A stretch of DNA of 10,807 nucleotides from Microcaldota archaeon (GTDB lineage: Archaea; Micrarchaeota; Micrarchaeia; Micrarchaeales; Micrarchaeaceae), in the NCBI GenBank assembly GCA_021851535.1, contig JAJZDT010000136.1:1-10807 (forward strand), given 5' to 3'. The position numbers and the translations under genes were made by a program. The notes under the pieces are model-generated. The model was not told where the DNA came from, did no database searches, and saw only the letters and a program-made list of their open reading frames with translations. This document shows, in pieces, positions 6,630 through 10,807 of this stretch. Positions within the stretch are counted from its first letter, which is position 1, and every line of letters starts with the position of its first letter.

Positions 6630-8300
6630 ATGATTGCAAAAAAAGAAGTGAATAATAAACACACAAAACTAAATAACTACATATACCTTGTTTTAGGTAT
6701 CGCAATAGTGTTGATCGGTTATTTATTAATATCTGGTAATTTAAGCGGACCACAGATGCTTAACCTAAATGTTACGACAAGTAATGTTACAAACATATAC
6801 CCTCTCAATACTACCTTTTTTTCTGTAAACTTAAAAAACACTGGAAACAACCAGATAAATGACCTTCTTGTTGCTATATATCTACAGAATACAACACTTC
6901 ATGCATATAATGTGACACTTCCTCCGGGCAAAAATATTACTATTCCATTCAATTATACATATGCAAGCTATGGAAATTATTTATTCAGATTTATTGCGGA
7001 TCCTACGCATGTATTTAATGTTTCTAATAGATCTAAATTAACACAAAGTATAGCAATTAATGTGAGTAAGCCCTATAACCCATCAAAAATTTTAGGGTTC
7101 AACACAAAAAACGTAACCTCTATATACAATTTTTCATTTTTAGGTAGCTCGATGCCATTAGTAGCTATACAAACAGGAATATATAACTTAAGTAAATTGA
7201 ACACTATATTTTCTGTAGCATCAAATACAGAACACATTACTATAGGGGATCTTTATGGTGGCGTATATAGCGCAACAGGTACATATGTACAATATTCAAA
7301 TGATTCATCGGCAGAAGGTATACTATTCAGTGGACTGGGGCCATATCCTGTAGAAAAGATCATTGGAAGTTTTGGTTATAAAAATTATATCCACAATAAC
7401 AAGAAGATATTTATCGTATCTAATCATACCTTAATGTGTGTAGGATTTGTTGGAGGATGGACAGAACTTTTAATTTATAATGGAATACAAAATAACTGTT
7501 CAACTTCACCAAATAATGCTGCATACTCGACAATGATTAATAAAAGTGTATTCTCTAATTATAATCTTACACATTACGTGCAAGGTCTTAGATACACAAA
7601 TTCTACCGATCTCGGACTTGTTTATGGCTTTGATAAAAATACAAGTTACTGGTATAATATTTTCAATAATACTTATGGTATTTTTATAAGTGGTATTTCG
7701 TTACATTCTAATAGCACAACACAAAAACAGAGGTGTTATGGTTTATTATCAAATAACAGCGCAGTATGTTCCGTTTATCTAAATCCTATTCTCTCAACAA
7801 CTTCCTCATATGGAATTATAGATTCAGAGGAGTTAACCAGAAATTATAATATTTCATTATACTCTATTGTGAACAACACACAGTTTACAACGGCGCATTA
7901 TAATGCTGTACAGGTTATACACGCATTAAATTTAACTCAAAAACCTCTTTTATGGCAAAGTGCTATAAACAATACATGCAAGCTCAACACTAATGCAATT
8001 TCCTGTTACGTATTAAACTTTTCATTATTGCAAAATAGTGCAGTGCTCAAAATAACAAATAATCTCAATTCAAATATAAAATTAACAAGCTATGCATGTT
8101 ACATCTCAGGTTTGAAAATACAAGAGCCTATAAACCAGACAATACTTACTAAAGGTTCCAATATAATAGATGTTAACTGTAAAAATATACCGGTGCCTAT
8201 TGTTTCTGCAGAAACCATATACAATCTTACAATAACTTATATAAACAAGAATCAGAGCTATAACACGAGCGGTTTTCTTAATGTATCTAATACAGTATAG
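6630..8300 (+). CDS. Large membrane-anchored, heavily N-glycosylatable surface protein
   Basis: A 556-residue protein with a short basic N-terminus, one strong membrane segment (YIYLVLGIAIVLIGYLLIS, about 17-35), and a long extracellular remainder. Residues about 41-146 look like a CARDB/Ig-type beta module (SVNLKNTGNNQINDLLVAIYL; LPPGKNITIPFNYTY). The rest is Asn/Ser/Thr/Tyr-rich and unrecognised. By eye there are about 34 N-x-S/T sequons, roughly one per 16 residues, and eight cysteines, all extracellular and in the second half of the protein, which could form four disulfides. No peptidase or other catalytic motif is visible. The membrane segment could be a non-cleaved signal anchor (cytoplasmic basic end). 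Such proteins serve as S-layer, adhesion or binding proteins in archaea, but the role here is unknown. It is the second gene after the winged-helix regulator. Confidence 0.8.
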   Translation: MIAKKEVNNKHTKLNNYIYLVLGIAIVLIGYLLISGNLSGPQMLNLNVTTSNVTNIYPLNTTFFSVNLKNTGNNQINDLLVAIYLQNTTLHAYNVTLPPGKNITIPFNYTYASYGNYLFRFIADPTHVFNVSNRSKLTQSIAINVSKPYNPSKILGFNTKNVTSIYNFSFLGSSMPLVAIQTGIYNLSKLNTIFSVASNTEHITIGDLYGGVYSATGTYVQYSNDSSAEGILFSGLGPYPVEKIIGSFGYKNYIHNNKKIFIVSNHTLMCVGFVGGWTELLIYNGIQNNCSTSPNNAAYSTMINKSVFSNYNLTHYVQGLRYTNSTDLGLVYGFDKNTSYWYNIFNNTYGIFISGISLHSNSTTQKQRCYGLLSNNSAVCSVYLNPILSTTSSYGIIDSEELTRNYNISLYSIVNNTQFTTAHYNAVQVIHALNLTQKPLLWQSAINNTCKLNTNAISCYVLNFSLLQNSAVLKITNNLNSNIKLTSYACYISGLKIQEPINQTILTKGSNIIDVNCKNIPVPIVSAETIYNLTITYINKNQSYNTSGFLNVSNTV

Positions 8301-8303
8301 ATT

Positions 8304-8567
8304 TTAAAAACTGGAGAAATCAATAGCACCCATTCCATCTGGGAAGCTTCTAGTGTTTGCCGATTCAACTGGAAGACCAGTATGGTTTGCAAGCCTGATA
8401 ATCTCAACTAAATCAATAAGCTTTGAAGTATAAAGTTCGGGGAATTCTATATTTCCCATTTTAATTCTTTTCACATTAAACGTAATGAGTTGAAACATTC
8501 CTGCCCGTTTTACTCTAAATTTTATGCTTCCAGCAAGCAGTATTGTTTTTGCATAGTCCGTTAACAT
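8304..8567 (-). CDS. Hypothetical 87-residue orphan protein
   Basis: I do not recognise this family. The protein starts MLTDYAKTILLAG and is predicted soluble, mixed alpha/beta: strands around SIKFRVKR and FQLITFNVKRIKMG, a helix around SKLIDLVEIIRLANHTG, and a striking C-terminus (TRSFPDGMGAIDFSSF) that looks like a conserved loop rather than random code. I used ATG at 8567; an in-frame TTG at 8588 would add seven hydrophobic residues but lacks support. The gene ends 3 bases from the stop of the convergent surface-protein gene and its start faces nuoH across 52 bases. The composition and lack of any competing frame on the other strand support it being real. A plausible but unproven guess is a small complex I accessory or regulatory factor, from position only. 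Confidence 0.65.
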   Translation of the reverse strand: MLTDYAKTILLAGSIKFRVKRAGMFQLITFNVKRIKMGNIEFPELYTSKLIDLVEIIRLANHTGLPVESANTRSFPDGMGAIDFSSF

Positions 8568-8619
8568 GTTTATTATAATAAAAAGCAAAGGATAAATACC
8601 TTAAATGTAAGTCGTAAAC
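8568..8619. promoter_or_regulatory. Divergent promoter region between the orphan gene and nuoH
   Basis: This 52-base A/T-rich spacer separates two ATGs facing away from each other. GATAAATA (8591-8598, plus) is about 25 bases before the nuoH ATG. On the minus strand the same place reads TATTTATC, about 27 bases before the orphan ATG. One A/T-rich element could therefore serve both directions. Neither gene has a clear ribosome-binding site, consistent with leaderless mRNAs. Confidence 0.35.
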
Positions 8620-9645
8620 ATGTTGTGGCTACTATTTGGATACTTACAAGGTCTAAATACTAATTTACCGAGCACATATGGATCAATTTCATTAGTAAAT
8701 ACTATAATTTCTTCAATAACTTTTGCAATAATGCTTTTAATTGTTGTTGTACTGTTTGTGTACCTTTTTGGCTGGGCAGAAAGAAAACTTATTGCAAGAA
8801 TACAATCAAGACATGGCCCAACATATGTGGGCAAATTCGGTATTTTACAGAATTTTGCTGATGTAACAAAGCTTCTATCAAAAGAGAACATTATACCTTA
8901 CCTTGCGGATCGTAAAATATTTCTTATAATGCTACCTTTAATGTACGCTCTCATGCTTCTCATACTTTTTTTTCTGCCGATATCTAGTTCATTTGTTGGT
9001 GTAAATAGTACTATAAGTCTATTAGTTGTATTTGCGCTTCTGTCCTTCTCTCCTATATTGCTATTTTTGAATGCATGGTCTAGTGGCAATAAATTTGCTT
9101 CCATAAGCGCACAAAGATCTGTAATAATGATGGTTAGTTATGAAATACCAATGCTTCTTGTGGTTGGTTCAATTGCAATGTTATCTAACAGTTTTAGTTT
9201 ATACAATATTGTTGAAGTGCAAAATAATATGTGGTTTATTGCGCTTATGCCTATTGGATTCATTATATTTTTCATAGTAATGCTTGCAGAAATAGAACGC
9301 CCTCCATTTGATGTTAGGGAAGCTGACAATGAACTAATAGCAGGCTGGTTAACTGATGTAAGCGCACCTTATTACGCATTAGCATTATTTTTAGATTACA
9401 CCAGGGTTCTTGTTGGCTCTCTTCTTATAACATTACTGTTTTTAGGCGGATGGCTTGGCCCTACGATTCTTCCAGCATTTTTTTGGATTGCTATAAAAGT
9501 AATTATTGTAAGCATTTTCTTTATAATCTTAAGAGCAACAAATTTAAGAATAAAGATTAATCAAATTTTACGTAATGGTTGGATATATTTAACCCCCCTT
9601 GCCGCAATGAACATACTTATAACATTTCTTATATTTGTAAAATAG
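8620..9645 (+). CDS. nuoH: NADH-quinone oxidoreductase (complex I) subunit H
   Basis: The membrane subunit that links the hydrophilic arm to the proton-pumping arm of complex I and helps form the quinone cavity. At 341 residues with about eight hydrophobic segments it has normal family length. Diagnostic blocks: ERKLIARIQSRHGPTYVG (54-71) with FGILQNFADVTKLLSKENIIP following; SYEIPM (173-178); AEIERPPFDVREADNELIAGW (223-243 in two parts), the quinone-site loop; and RATNLRIKINQILRNGW (305-321). In the last block the usual R-x-PR-x-R-x-DQL pattern has changed, with L for P and N for D. The next loop reads TDVSAPYYALALFLDY where many homologues have TE-Y-SG-x-x-F-A-x-F. The electron donor need not be NADH: archaeal complexes often use F420H2 or ferredoxin. 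It has no nuo neighbours; it is divergent from an orphan gene and convergent with a methyltransferase gene. Confidence 0.93.
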   Translation: MLWLLFGYLQGLNTNLPSTYGSISLVNTIISSITFAIMLLIVVVLFVYLFGWAERKLIARIQSRHGPTYVGKFGILQNFADVTKLLSKENIIPYLADRKIFLIMLPLMYALMLLILFFLPISSSFVGVNSTISLLVVFALLSFSPILLFLNAWSSGNKFASISAQRSVIMMVSYEIPMLLVVGSIAMLSNSFSLYNIVEVQNNMWFIALMPIGFIIFFIVMLAEIERPPFDVREADNELIAGWLTDVSAPYYALALFLDYTRVLVGSLLITLLFLGGWLGPTILPAFFWIAIKVIIVSIFFIILRATNLRIKINQILRNGWIYLTPLAAMNILITFLIFVK

Positions 9646-9659
9646 GTAAAATATTTAAT

Positions 9660-10238
9660 TCATTTAATTTCCAGTATAACAAAACTATCTTTAATAGATA
9701 CATTTATTTTTATACCCGCTTTAATAAGCGCATTGATCTCTGTTTTACCGATTGCATGCGCTCCAATAAAAAATTTAGTTAGCTTATTCATACAATCTTT
9801 ATTATACTCATAAATAATTATTCTACCATTTTCATTTAGAAAACGTTTCAAATATAATAATGAGCTAATTTTATCTGGCCAATGATGGAATGATAATGAG
9901 GTAAATATAATATCAAATTTTTTATTAACACCAATTTTTCTACTCGAACCAAGCATGTATTTAACGTTATGCGAGTCTTTTTTAGCAATGTCAAGCATCG
10001 GTGCCGAAGGATCAATTCCATAAAAAGTTTTATGTTTGTTTTTTGATATACTATTTATAATAAAACCTGTGCCGCATCCAATATCCATAATACTATTAAA
10101 ATTTCTATTATTAATGTCATTAATTACAAAATAATAGAATTTTTTACTTGAACTAAAAGATGCAAAAGCAGAATAGAAAATCGATTTTATCTTCCCAAAC
10201 TTTTCATCTCTTTTATCATAAAAATTATTTTTTATCAT
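9660..10238 (-). CDS. Class I SAM-dependent methyltransferase
   Basis: A 192-residue Rossmann-fold methyltransferase. Motif I is MDIGCGTG (51-58), binding S-adenosylmethionine; the acidic residue at the end of strand 2 is D76 (YGIDPSAPML), which contacts the ribose; FDIIFTSLSFHHWPD (108-122) is the motif around strand 4; and LNENGRIIIYEY (134-145) is strand 5. The UbiE/Methyltransf_11-like pattern suggests a small-molecule or lipid substrate, which cannot be specified. The C-terminal part after 150 is shorter than in many homologues. I chose ATG at 10238, which overlaps the upstream peptidase gene by 14 bases; the longer frame from TTG at 10262 would overlap by 38 bases. There is no clear ribosome-binding site, so coupling to upstream translation is likely. 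It converges on nuoH with a 14-base gap and no obvious terminator. Confidence 0.88.
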   Translation of the reverse strand: MIKNNFYDKRDEKFGKIKSIFYSAFASFSSSKKFYYFVINDINNRNFNSIMDIGCGTGFIINSISKNKHKTFYGIDPSAPMLDIAKKDSHNVKYMLGSSRKIGVNKKFDIIFTSLSFHHWPDKISSLLYLKRFLNENGRIIIYEYNKDCMNKLTKFFIGAHAIGKTEINALIKAGIKINVSIKDSFVILEIK

Positions 10239-10807
10239 ATTCAAAAACCGGATATATGTCAATTGGTATATCTGAAAGTTTAGATATGCTATTTTCTAGT
10301 TCTTTTGAAAATCCTCCGTATTGAGCAAAAAATACGACCGCCTTATTATAATCTCCAGACGCCTGTATCTCCAAAAATTCATTAGTTAAATCAGTAACTC
10401 CTTTTTGCATTGCAATTGTATCTATCTTAAACCGTCCATCTGCTGTAATAACAATCCCTCCTTTCTGTCTGAGATAATTATATTGGCACATCATACCAAG
10501 CCCATGTGCTTCTTTCATGCTAAATCTAATTGCTCTGAATATATTGGCAAGATAAGTAACATAAATCTCTTCAAGGCTGTTGGTTATAACTTTTTTATTA
10601 ATAAGATAATTTGCTGTGACAAGACCTAAAATATCTGCTTTTGCTTCCTCAAGTGAAGAGCCGAATTCTTTCATAAATACCGAAACAGGGGTTGTAGCAC
10701 CATTTTCATTTATAATAGATGCTGGTCCAAAACCATGTGATAATTCATGAAATAAAACAAATTTGAAATGCGCATCAAAATTCACAAACTTTGTTTGTTC
10801 ATCACAT
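10225..10807 (-). CDS. DPP III-like (M49-related) zinc metallopeptidase, 5' end outside window
   Basis: The C-terminal 193 residues of a zinc hydrolase; the frame stays open to the right edge, so the true start is outside. The visible part begins CDEQTKFVNF and quickly reaches FHELSHGFGP, with H-E-L-S-H (codons 10749 to 10735) as two zinc ligands and the catalytic Glu. EEAKADILGL follows 33-34 residues after the first His and should supply the third zinc ligand (Glu), as in gluzincins. The surrounding text (HELSHGFGP, TTPVSVFMKEF, then EEAKAD) is typical of the short bacterial/archaeal relatives of dipeptidyl peptidase III, which use HExxH where true DPP III has HExxxH. An in-frame GTG at 10785 exists, but it would place the zinc site at residue 13, implausibly close to the N-terminus. 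Expected full length is several hundred residues. The substrate is unknown, probably short peptides. Confidence 0.85.
   Translation of the reverse strand, partial: CDEQTKFVNFDAHFKFVLFHELSHGFGPASIINENGATTPVSVFMKEFGSSLEEAKADILGLVTANYLINKKVITNSLEEIYVTYLANIFRAIRFSMKEAHGLGMMCQYNYLRQKGGIVITADGRFKIDTIAMQKGVTDLTNEFLEIQASGDYNKAVVFFAQYGGFSKELENSISKLSDIPIDIYPVFEYDKK

Noticed and set aside
9138..9329. Minus-strand frames inside nuoH (also 8601-8891 and 8898-9104)
   Set aside because: They are fully contained in the strongly supported nuoH and show only reverse-complement composition.
9646..9659. Possible bidirectional terminator between nuoH and the methyltransferase gene
   Set aside because: Only 14 bases, with no T run of five or more and no hairpin; transcripts probably end inside the neighbouring gene, but no site can be pointed to.
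9579..9782. Plus-strand frame crossing the nuoH end into the methyltransferase gene
   Set aside because: It overlaps two well-supported genes in other frames, and its product is low-complexity Asn/Lys/Phe/Tyr text.

Overview
The window is densely coding, AT-rich DNA (about one third G+C by eye, with A/T-ending codons throughout). It is almost certainly archaeal. Supporting signs are an Lhr-type DEIH helicase, an archaeal-looking winged-helix regulator, TATA-like boxes 25-30 bases upstream of start codons that have little or no leader, and a surface protein packed with N-glycosylation sequons. A complex I subunit (NuoH) in such a compact, AT-rich genome suggests an acid-mine-type DPANN archaeon (Parvarchaeota/Micrarchaeota, 'ARMAN') or a Thermoplasmata relative. 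That placement is inference; nothing here is a taxonomic marker.

Layout. Minus strand, 6093 down to 1: a small beta-rich hypothetical protein (5734-6093), a helical hypothetical protein (5168-5722), inorganic pyrophosphatase (4609-5118), a LUD/DUF162 protein overlapping it by 8 bases (3996-4616), a CDP-alcohol phosphatidyltransferase (3308-3943), a Yip1-like membrane protein (2678-3298), and an Lhr helicase that runs off the left edge (1-2632). Plus strand: a winged-helix protein (6162-6617), divergent from the beta-rich gene, followed 12 bases later by a large anchored, sequon-rich surface protein (6630-8300). Then come an 87-residue orphan on the minus strand (8304-8567), a stand-alone nuoH on the plus strand (8620-9645), and on the minus strand a class I SAM methyltransferase (9660-10238) overlapping the 3' end of a DPP III-like (M49-related) zinc peptidase that runs off the right edge (10225-10807).

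How the genes fit together. The CDP-alcohol phosphatidyltransferase and Yip1-like gene are 9 bases apart and both concern membranes. Pyrophosphatase and the LUD protein are probably translationally coupled; pyrophosphatase pulls CTP-dependent lipid activation and other pyrophosphate-releasing reactions forward. The winged-helix and surface-protein genes form a two-gene unit, read from a 68-base divergent promoter region shared with the beta-rich/helical pair. NuoH stands alone between oppositely oriented genes, so the rest of complex I, if present, is elsewhere. I saw no tRNA, rRNA, CRISPR array, insertion sequence or prophage. No gap between genes exceeds about 70 bases. The best candidates for undescribed biology are the two hypothetical genes facing the regulator/surface-protein unit, the phosphatidyltransferase with an expanded catalytic motif, and the 87-residue orphan.
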